Below, in pieces: positions 56,647 through 64,000 of a stretch of DNA of 64,000 bases. Source of the stretch: Opitutus sp. GAS368 (GTDB lineage Bacteria > Verrucomicrobiota > Verrucomicrobiia > Opitutales > UBA953); contig CAMBGQ010000005.1 in the NCBI GenBank assembly GCA_945866215.1, forward strand, positions 1 to 64,000. Reading direction: 5' to 3'. The notes beneath the pieces were generated by a model. It was not told the DNA's origin, made no database searches, and worked only from the letters and a program-made list of their open reading frames with translations. The position numbers were made by a program, and so were the translations under genes. Numbering within the stretch: the stretch's first letter is position 1; each line of letters starts with the position of its first letter.

Positions 56647-57959
56647 TTGTCCTGCAGCCAGGCCAACGTCCGCTCGGTAGCGCCGCGGTTACTCTGATGC
56701 CAAGCTGCGCCGTGGCGGCCCATCGCAGTCCGGGCCGGCTCGTCCTCGGTCAGCCGGGAGAGCAGGGTGGAGAGCTCGGCGGCGTCCCTGGCGCGGAGCG
56801 CGGCGTTCGCTTGCTCCAGGCCGCGGCAGATGTCGCGGAAGTTAGACATGCGCGGTCCGTACACGATGGCCACACCGGCGGCGGCGCCTTCGACGGGCGT
56901 TTGGCCGCCTTCGTGCGGCGCGAGGCTCTTACCGCAGAAGATCAGGTCCGCCGCGCGGGTGAGGCGGCGCAATTCGCCCGTGGTATCGGCGAGGTGGATG
57001 ATTGTGCCGGCTGGTGCACCGGAGCCGCCGGTGGAGCGTTGGTGCCACGATAGCCTGCTGGCGCTGGCCTCGGCGGCGACTTCGGTGCGGCGTTCGGAAT
57101 GGCGGGGCGCCAGTAGCAGGCGGACGTCGCGGCCGGCGGCGCGCAGCTCGCGCACGCACCGGATGAGTAGGGTCTCCTCGCCGGGCCAGGTCGAGGAGCC
57201 GAGCAGGACCACCGTGCGCGGGTCGGCGTCGAAGCCGAGCTCGAGCCGGAGACGCGCGCGTTCATCGGCGGCCATCGGCGCGTCGCCGGCGACGTCGAAC
57301 TTGAGGTTACCCATCGACGTCGCGACGAAGCCGAGTTCACGGAAGCGCCGGACGTCTTCCTCGCTGCCGGCGGCGATCCGGCGGAAATGGCCGAGCACGT
57401 AGGCGGAGAAATTACGGAAGCGGAGATGGCGCGCGAACGACTTGTCCGAGATGCGGCCGTTGATGAGGTCGGCGGGCACACCACGGGCGCGCGCCTGGGC
57501 GAGGTGTTCGGGCCAGAGCTCGCCTTCGACGAGGATGACGCCATCCGGGCAGATGCGATTCCAAGCGAGGGCGCTGCAGGGCCAGAGGTCGGTCGGGAAG
57601 ATCCCGATGCGATCGGCGACGTCAGCGTAGCGTTCTTGGGCCAGCTGGTATCCGGTGCTGGTGGTGGTCGTCAGGATAATTTCGGCCGCCCCGGAGGCCT
57701 GGAGGCGGCGGAGCAGGGGGCCGATGGCCTCCAATTCGCCGACCGAGACCGCCTGAATCCATAAACGGCGCTTGCCCGGGGTCTTGGGGCCAAGTTTGGG
57801 GAAAAAGCCTAGCCTTTGGCTGAAACCCGGGCCGTACCCCCCACGTCGGAGCATCCGCCAAAGATAGTAGGGCAAGGCCGGAATCAGCAGCAATGGGAAG
57901 AGGATCCGGTAGGCCCAGGACATCGTGATACGCCGACCCTGCGGAGGGGCGGGAGTCAT
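56631..57959 (-). CDS. kdtA: 3-deoxy-D-manno-octulosonic acid transferase
   Basis: LWIQAVSVGELEAIGPLLRRLQ, ILTTTTSTGYQLA, DGVILVEGELWPEHL, VVLLGSSTWPGEE, FCGKSLAPHEGGQTPVEGAAAGVAIVYGP. Confidence 0.93.
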   Translation of the reverse strand: MTPAPPQGRRITMSWAYRILFPLLLIPALPYYLWRMLRRGGYGPGFSQRLGFFPKLGPKTPGKRRLWIQAVSVGELEAIGPLLRRLQASGAAEIILTTTTSTGYQLAQERYADVADRIGIFPTDLWPCSALAWNRICPDGVILVEGELWPEHLAQARARGVPADLINGRISDKSFARHLRFRNFSAYVLGHFRRIAAGSEEDVRRFRELGFVATSMGNLKFDVAGDAPMAADERARLRLELGFDADPRTVVLLGSSTWPGEETLLIRCVRELRAAGRDVRLLLAPRHSERRTEVAAEASASRLSWHQRSTGGSGAPAGTIIHLADTTGELRRLTRAADLIFCGKSLAPHEGGQTPVEGAAAGVAIVYGPRMSNFRDICRGLEQANAALRARDAAELSTLLSRLTEDEPARTAMGRHGAAWHQSNRGATERTLAWLQDNQSAR

Positions 57960-58147
57960 GTCAGTTCCAAAGCAGGCGGTTTGGGCTGATTTTCCCGCTT
58001 GCACCAGAGGGGCAGGGATGTTTGAACCCACTTTCCACCGTTTGAAGCGACCGCCGATTGCTTCGGACATAAAACCCAAACCCAGTCAGTCCTACCAGAT
58101 CCAATGTCCCCTCCTTCGGCAGGAAACGGGATACGGAGCCAAACACC

Positions 58148-59002
58148 ATGAACATCACAGTCAAAGACCTCCTCGACGCCGGCGTCCACTTCGGACACCA
58201 GACCCGTCGCTGGAATCCCCGCAGCCGTCCGTTTATTTTCGACCACCGCAACGGCGTGTCGATCATCGACCTCGAGAAGACGCACGCTTGCCTCGTTGAG
58301 GCCGTCGCCTTCGTCGAGGAAACCGCCGCTAAGGGCAAGGAAGTGCTCTTCGTCGCCACCAAACCGCAGGCCCAGGAAGTTGTGCGTCAAGCCGCCAAGT
58401 CGACCGGCATGCCCTTCGCCGTGAACCGCTGGCTCGGCGGTACGCTGACCAACTTCGCCACCATCAAGCGCTCCCTCGACAAATACCGCACCTACCTCCG
58501 CATGGAGCAGGACGGCTCCCTCGCCAAGATGCATAAGAAGGAAGCCGCCGCCGTGAAACGCGAGATGTCGCGCATGTCACGCAACTTCGAAGGCCTCCTC
58601 GAATACCGCGAGCTCCCGGCCGCGATGATCGTCGTCGACACCAAGCTCGAGGAAATCGCCGTCAATGAGGCCGCCCGCCTCGGGATCCCCGTGATCGGCC
58701 TCTGCGATTCAAACTCCGATCCGACCCTCCTGAAGTACCCCGTCCCGGGTAACGACGATGCTGCGAAGTCCATCCGCCTCGTGGTCGAAGTCCTCACCCA
58801 AGCCGTCCAAGCCGGTCTTTCCCGTCGCAAGGCGGTGACCCAAGATCGCAAGACCGTGACCCCGGTCGCCCGCCAGAACGATGGTGAGTCCGTCCAGCCC
58901 GAAGTCCAGATTTCCGAGGAACTGCTCAAGGCCAACGAAGGCGTCGAAGTCGTCGAAGGCGGCGCACCGGCGAAGCGTCCCAGCCCGCGCAAGTCCAAAT
59001 AA
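58148..59002 (+). CDS. rpsB: 30S ribosomal protein S2
   Basis: VKDLLDAGVHFGHQTRRWNPRSRPFIFDHRNGVSIIDLEKT. Confidence 0.97.
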   Translation: MNITVKDLLDAGVHFGHQTRRWNPRSRPFIFDHRNGVSIIDLEKTHACLVEAVAFVEETAAKGKEVLFVATKPQAQEVVRQAAKSTGMPFAVNRWLGGTLTNFATIKRSLDKYRTYLRMEQDGSLAKMHKKEAAAVKREMSRMSRNFEGLLEYRELPAAMIVVDTKLEEIAVNEAARLGIPVIGLCDSNSDPTLLKYPVPGNDDAAKSIRLVVEVLTQAVQAGLSRRKAVTQDRKTVTPVARQNDGESVQPEVQISEELLKANEGVEVVEGGAPAKRPSPRKSK

Positions 59003-59009
59003 TCCGGCC

Positions 59010-60050
59010 ATGTCCGCTATCACCGCTCAGACGGTCAACGATCTGCGCCAGCGTACCGGCGCCGGGCTGATGGACTGCAAGAAGGCCCTCGTCGAAGCCA
59101 ACGGCGACACCGAAAAAGCCGTCGAGATTCTGCGCATTAAGGGTGTCGCTACGCGCAACAAGAAGGCCGACCGCAAGGCCAGCGAAGGAATCCTCACGGT
59201 ACAGGTCTCCGCCGACGGCCGCACCTCGACGCTCCTCGAGCTGAACTGCGAGACGGATTTCGTGGCCAAGAACGAGGCCTTCATCGCCCTCGCTAAGGAA
59301 CTCGTGGCTCAGGCCGCCGCCCACGGCGTCGAGGGTTTCCTCGAGCAGCCTTACCACGCCGACAAGGCCCGCAAGGTGAACGACTATCTGAATGACCAGG
59401 TGCTCAAAATCGGCGAGAACCTCAAGGTCTCGCGCGTCCTGAAGTTTGAAGCCACCGGCGTGGGACGCGTCTCCGCCTACGTTCACACCGGCGCCAAGAT
59501 TGCCGTCCTCCTCGAACTGGGTCTGAAGACCCAGGCCGCCGCCGCCAACCCGGACGTCGCTGAACTGGCTCGCCAGCTCGCGATGCAGGTCGTCGCCAAC
59601 AATGCCCGTTTCGTCCGTCGCGAAGATGTCTCCCCCGACGTCGTTGCCAAGGAGCGTGAAATCGCTGCCGAGTTCACGAAGTCCGAAGCCGACAAGGCCA
59701 TCGACGAGGCCAAGCGCATCGTCGAAGACTACAAGGGTCAGCTCGTCGAGCAGAAGGCCGCCAACGACGCGGAAGCCGTCGCCGAACTCGAAAAGCGTAT
59801 CGGCGTAGGTGAGAAGCAGGTCATCGCCGCCGAAGGCCGCAAGAAGGGCCAGCTCTCCAACATGGAAAAGATTATCTCTGGCCGCGTGGATAAGTTCTTC
59901 GCTGAATCTTGTCTGCTCGAGCAGGCCTATTTCCGCGATCCGGAGCAGAAGATCCAAGCCTTGCTCGCTGCCGCCAAGACCAAGGTCGGCGAAGATGTCT
60001 CGATTGTGCGTTTCACCCGCTTCCAAGTGGGCGAGACCGCCGCCGAGTAA
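59010..60050 (+). CDS. tsf: Elongation factor Ts
   Basis: AQTVNDLRQRTGAGLMDCKKALVEANGDTEKAVEILRIKG, ELNCETDFVAKNEAF. Confidence 0.97.
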   Translation: MSAITAQTVNDLRQRTGAGLMDCKKALVEANGDTEKAVEILRIKGVATRNKKADRKASEGILTVQVSADGRTSTLLELNCETDFVAKNEAFIALAKELVAQAAAHGVEGFLEQPYHADKARKVNDYLNDQVLKIGENLKVSRVLKFEATGVGRVSAYVHTGAKIAVLLELGLKTQAAAANPDVAELARQLAMQVVANNARFVRREDVSPDVVAKEREIAAEFTKSEADKAIDEAKRIVEDYKGQLVEQKAANDAEAVAELEKRIGVGEKQVIAAEGRKKGQLSNMEKIISGRVDKFFAESCLLEQAYFRDPEQKIQALLAAAKTKVGEDVSIVRFTRFQVGETAAE

Positions 60051-60073
60051 GCTCTCCTCAGGGCAGCCTCATC

Positions 60074-60104
60074 AAGGCCGGACGCCGCGAGGTGGCCGGC
60101 CTTT
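60074..60104 (+). terminator. Intrinsic terminator after tsf
   Basis: AAGGCCGG...CCGGCCTTTT. Confidence 0.7.
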
Positions 60105-60146
60105 TGCTTGGCTTGCCAACGCGGGCGTCAGGATTAGGCTGAGTTC

Positions 60147-60551
60147 ATGCAGTTCCGGTCGGATATATTTTGGAAATCGAGCTGCGGCCGCTGTCCCGAC
60201 TGCGGTGCGAAGGTGCGTGGCTCGGCCGATCGTCTGGGCTGGTTCGCGCGGCTGTGGGATACCCCGGCTCACTGTTCCGGCTGCGGCATGACGCTGCGTC
60301 GTAAGGAAGGCTTCTTCCTCGGCGCCATCGTCTGGAACTACGGACTCACCGCCTTCGGCGTGCTTCCTTTGGTGCTGCTGGCCCAGTGGTTCGGATGGGT
60401 CGGCTCAGTCTGGGCGATTCGTCTCGCGATCGGCACGATCTTCTTGGTGCCGCCGCTCATCCATGCCTTCGCCTGGCGCCTTTGGATCGGCACCTACTAC
60501 GCCTTCCTGCCCGATCAGTTGCCGTCGGGTGGTCGTCGCCTCGACGACTAA
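60147..60551 (+). CDS. DUF983-like zinc-ribbon membrane protein
   Basis: CGRCPDCGAKV and HCSGCGMTL zinc-ribbon-like cysteine pairs followed by two TM helices. Confidence 0.78.
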   Translation: MQFRSDIFWKSSCGRCPDCGAKVRGSADRLGWFARLWDTPAHCSGCGMTLRRKEGFFLGAIVWNYGLTAFGVLPLVLLAQWFGWVGSVWAIRLAIGTIFLVPPLIHAFAWRLWIGTYYAFLPDQLPSGGRRLDD

Positions 60552-61433
60552 TCAGCGGCGGCGCGCCGCCATCTGGCGCACCAGTTCGACGAGGAAGACC
60601 GTGTCGCCTGCGGTCGCCCGGAGGTGACCGACGGTCTCGACGGTCAAAGCCTCGATGCGCTGTCTCGTCGCACCGACGCCGTGCAGGTCGGCGTAGGTGG
60701 ATTTTCCATTCTCGGCATCGGCCCCGACGGGCTTACCCAGCGCGGACGCATCGGCGGTGAGGTCGAGTAGGTCGTCGGCAAGCTGGAAGGCGATGCCCGC
60801 GGCCCGTCCCGCTCGGCGGAAATGTTCGACGTCGATCGCGGAGGCCCCGCCGACCATCGCGCCCATCGCGAACGAGGCGCTGAGCATCGCGGCAGTCTTG
60901 CCGAGCAGGATGAATTCGACCCGCTCCGGATCCCCCTGCTGCCCGTCCATGTCTTCGGTCTGTCCGCCGACGAGCAGGGTCGAGCCCGCGGTCACGGCGA
61001 GTTCGCGGACGAGCGCGGTGGCGAGGGTCGGCTTGGCGGCGTAGCCGATGGCAAGGAGTTCGAAGGCCAGCGGAAGCAGGGCGTCGCCGGCGAGCAGGGC
61101 GGTGGCCTCGTCGAAGGAAACGTGGCACGAGGGGCGGCCGCGACGCAGGTCGGAATCATCCATGCACGGCAGGTCGTCATGGATCAACGAGTAGGTGTGG
61201 ATGCACTCGAGCGCTGTCGCCGCGTGGGAGGCGTCGGCCTTCGGCGCAAAGGCCTCGGCGGAGGCGAGGCAGAGGACCGGCCGTAGGCGCTTGCCACCGG
61301 CTTCGAGCGAGTAGCGCATCGCTTCGTGCAGCCGGGTTGGGCGCACGGTAGCGTCGGGCGTCAGTTCACGCAGCGCGGTTTCTGCCTGAAGAACGAATGC
61401 CTCGTGCCGTGACTGAAACAGCGAGGCGTCCAT
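60552..61433 (-). CDS. Polyprenyl (farnesyl/geranylgeranyl) diphosphate synthase
   Basis: YSLEAGGKRLRPVLCLASAEAF, SLIHDDLPCMDDSDLRRGRPSCH, QLADDLLDLT. Confidence 0.93.
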   Translation of the reverse strand: MDASLFQSRHEAFVLQAETALRELTPDATVRPTRLHEAMRYSLEAGGKRLRPVLCLASAEAFAPKADASHAATALECIHTYSLIHDDLPCMDDSDLRRGRPSCHVSFDEATALLAGDALLPLAFELLAIGYAAKPTLATALVRELAVTAGSTLLVGGQTEDMDGQQGDPERVEFILLGKTAAMLSASFAMGAMVGGASAIDVEHFRRAGRAAGIAFQLADDLLDLTADASALGKPVGADAENGKSTYADLHGVGATRQRIEALTVETVGHLRATAGDTVFLVELVRQMAARRR

Positions 61434-61436
61434 CGT

Positions 61437-61736
61437 TCATTCGGCGTCGGCGCCGAGCTTGAAGAACGTCGCCGTGCGACCGACGCGGCCAATCACTTCG
61501 CTTTCGGTGAGCTGGGCTAGTTCCAGGGCCTGCTTATCCATTGCCTCGCGTTCGGCCGTGAAGCGGACCTTGACCAAGTCGGCGTTACGGAAGGCTTCCT
61601 CGAGCAGGTGGGCGATGCCGGCGTTCACGCCGGCCTTGCCGACGAACACCTTGGGGTCGAGCGTCTGGGCGAGGCTGCGCAGCTTGCCGCGTTCGGCGCC
61701 AGTGAGGCGGGGCTGGTCTTCAGAGCCTGATTCCAT
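61437..61736 (-). CDS. YhbY-family (CRM domain) RNA-binding protein
   Basis: LTGAERGKLRSLAQTLDPKVFVGKAGVNAGIAHLLEEAFRNADLVKVRF. Confidence 0.85.
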   Translation of the reverse strand: MESGSEDQPRLTGAERGKLRSLAQTLDPKVFVGKAGVNAGIAHLLEEAFRNADLVKVRFTAEREAMDKQALELAQLTESEVIGRVGRTATFFKLGADAE

Positions 61737-61817
61737 GCCCGCTATGACGCTCTGGCGGGGCAGGGGAGTCAACGGACTAATCGGCCGCGCCTTGCCGTCC
61801 TTGCTCCGCTGGGTATC

Positions 61818-62219
61818 ATGATACCATCGATGAGCCCGACCTCCCCTTCGCCTGCGCCCATCGTGCTTCCTGTCGTGGAAATCGCCGCGGAAGTCCGTCC
61901 CTTGGACCCCGTCGTCGTGCACGTGCGCTGCGCTCCGAATTACGGCCACTCCCTGCGGATCTGGCAGAGCACGTTCCTGCTGGACCGTGATTCCGCCCAC
62001 ACGAGTTCGATGATCGGTTTCGAGAACATCTCCCTCTACCCTCATTGGATGTCCATCCCGCACGGACGGGCCCATCAGTTCACCCTGTTTTTCGAGCCCC
62101 TGCCCAAAATGGTCCGGGTCTTTGATCTGTCGGAAATCATCCCCGAGCCGCGTGGCTGGCACTTTCCGGCCATCCGGAGGAACCAGGAAGACGTCTACTG
62201 GCTGGACCTGCCTAACTGA
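61818..62219 (+). CDS. Hypothetical protein
   Basis: 133-aa ORF (or start at downstream ATG 61830); no recognised domain. Confidence 0.55.
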   Translation: MIPSMSPTSPSPAPIVLPVVEIAAEVRPLDPVVVHVRCAPNYGHSLRIWQSTFLLDRDSAHTSSMIGFENISLYPHWMSIPHGRAHQFTLFFEPLPKMVRVFDLSEIIPEPRGWHFPAIRRNQEDVYWLDLPN

Positions 62220-62256
62220 CGGAAAACGCCCCTATATTTCCCTTTGCCGGGGCATG

Positions 62257-62289
62257 GTCGGGGTAGTTCCTTCTTGCTAAGCCCCCGAC
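62257..62289 (+). terminator. Strong hairpin between the hypothetical gene and the rpsO leader; terminator or leader element
   Basis: GTCGGGG-TAG...CTA-AGC-CCCCGAC; no clean U-tract. Confidence 0.4.
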
Positions 62290-62320
62290 GGTTCTTCATT
62301 TCCATGGGTCATCTTCGTTA

Positions 62321-62418
62321 GGGAGAGGGGCGGAGTCCTTCTCACGCTGGTCGGTAGGCGAAAGCCTATTCCAGACGGAGAGTCCGGCTAAACGGCGGGG
62401 CTCTCGGGAATTTCTCCC
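62321..62418 (+). promoter_or_regulatory. Candidate structured 5' leader of rpsO (four helices)
   Basis: Closing arms GGGAGA/TCTCCC enclosing hairpins GCGGAG/CTC(A)CGC, CTGG..TAGGC-GAAA-GCCTA..CCAG and GAGAGTCC/GGGCTCTC. Confidence 0.65.
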
Positions 62419-62454
62419 AAGTCGGCCATCATCAACCCAAAACTAACCCCCACC

Positions 62455-62715
62455 ATGTCGGTCAATAAGTCGGAAGTCATCAAGAAGCACCAGCAGGACG
62501 CCAAGGACACCGGATCACCTGAAGTCCAAGTCGCCCTCATCTCCGCCCGCGTCACCCACCTGACCGAGCACTTGCGCACCCACCGCAAGGATTTCCACTC
62601 TCGTCGCGGCCTGATCATGCTGACGAACCGTCGTCGCAAGCTTCTGGCGTACCTGAAGTCGACGGATCTGGATCGCTACAACGCGCTCCTGGCCAAGCTC
62701 AACCTTCGCAAGTGA
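62455..62715 (+). CDS. rpsO: 30S ribosomal protein S15
   Basis: [51 protein letters not shown]. Confidence 0.97.
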   Translation: MSVNKSEVIKKHQQDAKDTGSPEVQVALISARVTHLTEHLRTHRKDFHSRRGLIMLTNRRRKLLAYLKSTDLDRYNALLAKLNLRK

Positions 62716-62746
62716 ACGGCGCCTCCGGGCGACCTCGTTCACCGAG

Positions 62747-62777
62747 CGTCCCAGCCTAGGCTGGGACGTCCGTTTTT
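62747..62777 (+). terminator. Hairpin with T-tract between rpsO and pnp
   Basis: Perfect palindrome CGTCCCAGCCTAGGCTGGGACG followed by TCCGTTTTT. Confidence 0.75.
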
Positions 62778-62840
62778 CACCCACCCAACCACAACCCGCC
62801 GAGCACTCCCGCCCGGCACCAAGCCACACCGCAAAACACC

Positions 62841-64000
62841 ATGAAACAGAAACACTCCGTGACCATCGAAGAACTCGGTATCACGATCAACACGGGCTCC
62901 ATCGCCCGCCTCGCCAACGGCGCGGTCACCATCAGCAAGGGCGAAACCACGCTCTTCGTGTCGGCTACCGCCGCCGAAGACCTGCGCTCCCCCGACCAGG
63001 ACTTCTTCCCCCTGACCGTCGACTACCGCGAGAAGTTCGCGGCAGCCGGCCGTTTCCCGGGCGGTTACTTCCGTCGCGAAGGTAAGCCTTCCGACAAGGA
63101 AATCCTGACCTCGCGCCTCTGCGACCGTCCCCTCCGCCCGCTCTTCCCCGAAGGCTTCCTCAACGAAGTCCAGGTGATCGGCCTCCTCCTCTCGGCTGAC
63201 CAGATCAACGACTCCGACGTGCTCATGGTGAACGGCGCTTCCGCCGCTCTCCTTTGCTCCGACATTCCTTGGAACGGACCGATCGCCGGTATCCGCCTCG
63301 GTCGCGTCGCCGGCCAGTTCGTCGTCAACCCGACCCACGAACAGCAGTATGAGTCCGACCTGGACCTCATCTACGTCGGCAACGAGAGCGACATGATGAT
63401 GATCGAAGGTTCGGCTGACCAGCTGCCTGAAGCCGATTTCATCGCCGCCCTCGAATACGCCCAGAAGGCCATCCAGCCGATCATCGCCGCTCAGCGTAAG
63501 CTCGCCGCGATGTACTCCAAGACCAAGCGCGTCTTCCCGCTCGTTGTCTGCGAACCGAAGGCTCTCGCCATCTGCGAACGCGTGGCCGCCGAAGGCGACC
63601 AGCTCAAGAAGGCAATCTTCCTCGCTTCCAAGAAGGAACGTGGCGACGCCGTCAAGGCCGTGGTCGAGAAGTCCAAGGCCGCCTGTAAGGCTGAGCTCGG
63701 CGACGTCTTCGACTCCCGTCAGATCAAGATGGCCTTCGAAAAGCTCCAGGAAAAGGTCTACCGCAACGCCATCATTCAGAACGGCGAACGTGCCGACGGC
63801 CGCAAGCCGCTGGATCTCCGGGCAATCTCCTGCGAAGTCGACGTGCTTCCTCGCGTCCATGGGTCCTCGCTCTTCCAGCGCGGTGAAACCCAGGGTCTCG
63901 TCCTCGCGACTCTCGGTACCTCCAAAGATGCCCAGGAAGTCGACGCCATCACCGGCGGCCCGAGCAAGCGCTCGTTCCTCCTGCACTACAACTTCCCGCC
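62841..64000 (+). CDS. pnp: Polynucleotide phosphorylase, 3'-truncated by window edge
   Basis: GEELGI-like [83 protein letters not shown]. Confidence 0.96.
   Translation, partial: MKQKHSVTIEELGITINTGSIARLANGAVTISKGETTLFVSATAAEDLRSPDQDFFPLTVDYREKFAAAGRFPGGYFRREGKPSDKEILTSRLCDRPLRPLFPEGFLNEVQVIGLLLSADQINDSDVLMVNGASAALLCSDIPWNGPIAGIRLGRVAGQFVVNPTHEQQYESDLDLIYVGNESDMMMIEGSADQLPEADFIAALEYAQKAIQPIIAAQRKLAAMYSKTKRVFPLVVCEPKALAICERVAAEGDQLKKAIFLASKKERGDAVKAVVEKSKAACKAELGDVFDSRQIKMAFEKLQEKVYRNAIIQNGERADGRKPLDLRAISCEVDVLPRVHGSSLFQRGETQGLVLATLGTSKDAQEVDAITGGPSKRSFLLHYNFP

Noticed and set aside
62739-63986. 415-aa - strand ORF
   Set aside because: Antisense to pnp; shadow ORF of a conserved gene
1-64000. 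Mobile elements, CRISPR arrays, toxin-antitoxin or defence systems
   Set aside because: Looked for transposase/integrase motifs, regularly spaced repeats, cas-like or restriction-like proteins; none seen

Overview
High-GC bacterial chromosomal window, about 60 protein genes, consistent with a PVC-group (probably Verrucomicrobia, Opitutae-like) genome. The taxonomic guess rests on the Planctomycete-type cytochrome/DUF1552 pair, Gfo/Idh/MocA proteins, ThuA, an M60-like peptidase and an unusual EF-P. Content is mostly core metabolism and translation: nagBA, pta, purU, leuCD, sucCD, pyrH-frr, efp, tRNA-Gln, glgC, paired ABC exporters, ilvE, aroK, aat, fur-nadA, DAHP synthase, der, fmt, lptA-like/lptB, hprK, trpD, kdtA, rpsB-tsf, a polyprenyl synthase, rpsO and pnp (truncated at the right edge). 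I saw no phage, transposon, CRISPR array or recognisable defence island. The observations I would check first are: (1) a compact multi-helix RNA-like leader before rpsO (62321-62418); (2) an AT-rich intergenic island with nested complementary arms and an orphan + strand terminator-like hairpin (43831-43947); (3) an intrinsic-terminator-like hairpin abutting the ilvE start codon; (4) a perfect 15-bp direct repeat with a 21-bp period in a divergent promoter region; (5) an EF-P with Asn in place of the tip Lys; (6) a split phosphotransacetylase with reversed gene order; (7) widespread absence of Shine-Dalgarno sequences with pyrimidine-rich start contexts. All structures and homologies were assigned by eye from the sequence and supplied translations. 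No searches or folding programs were run.
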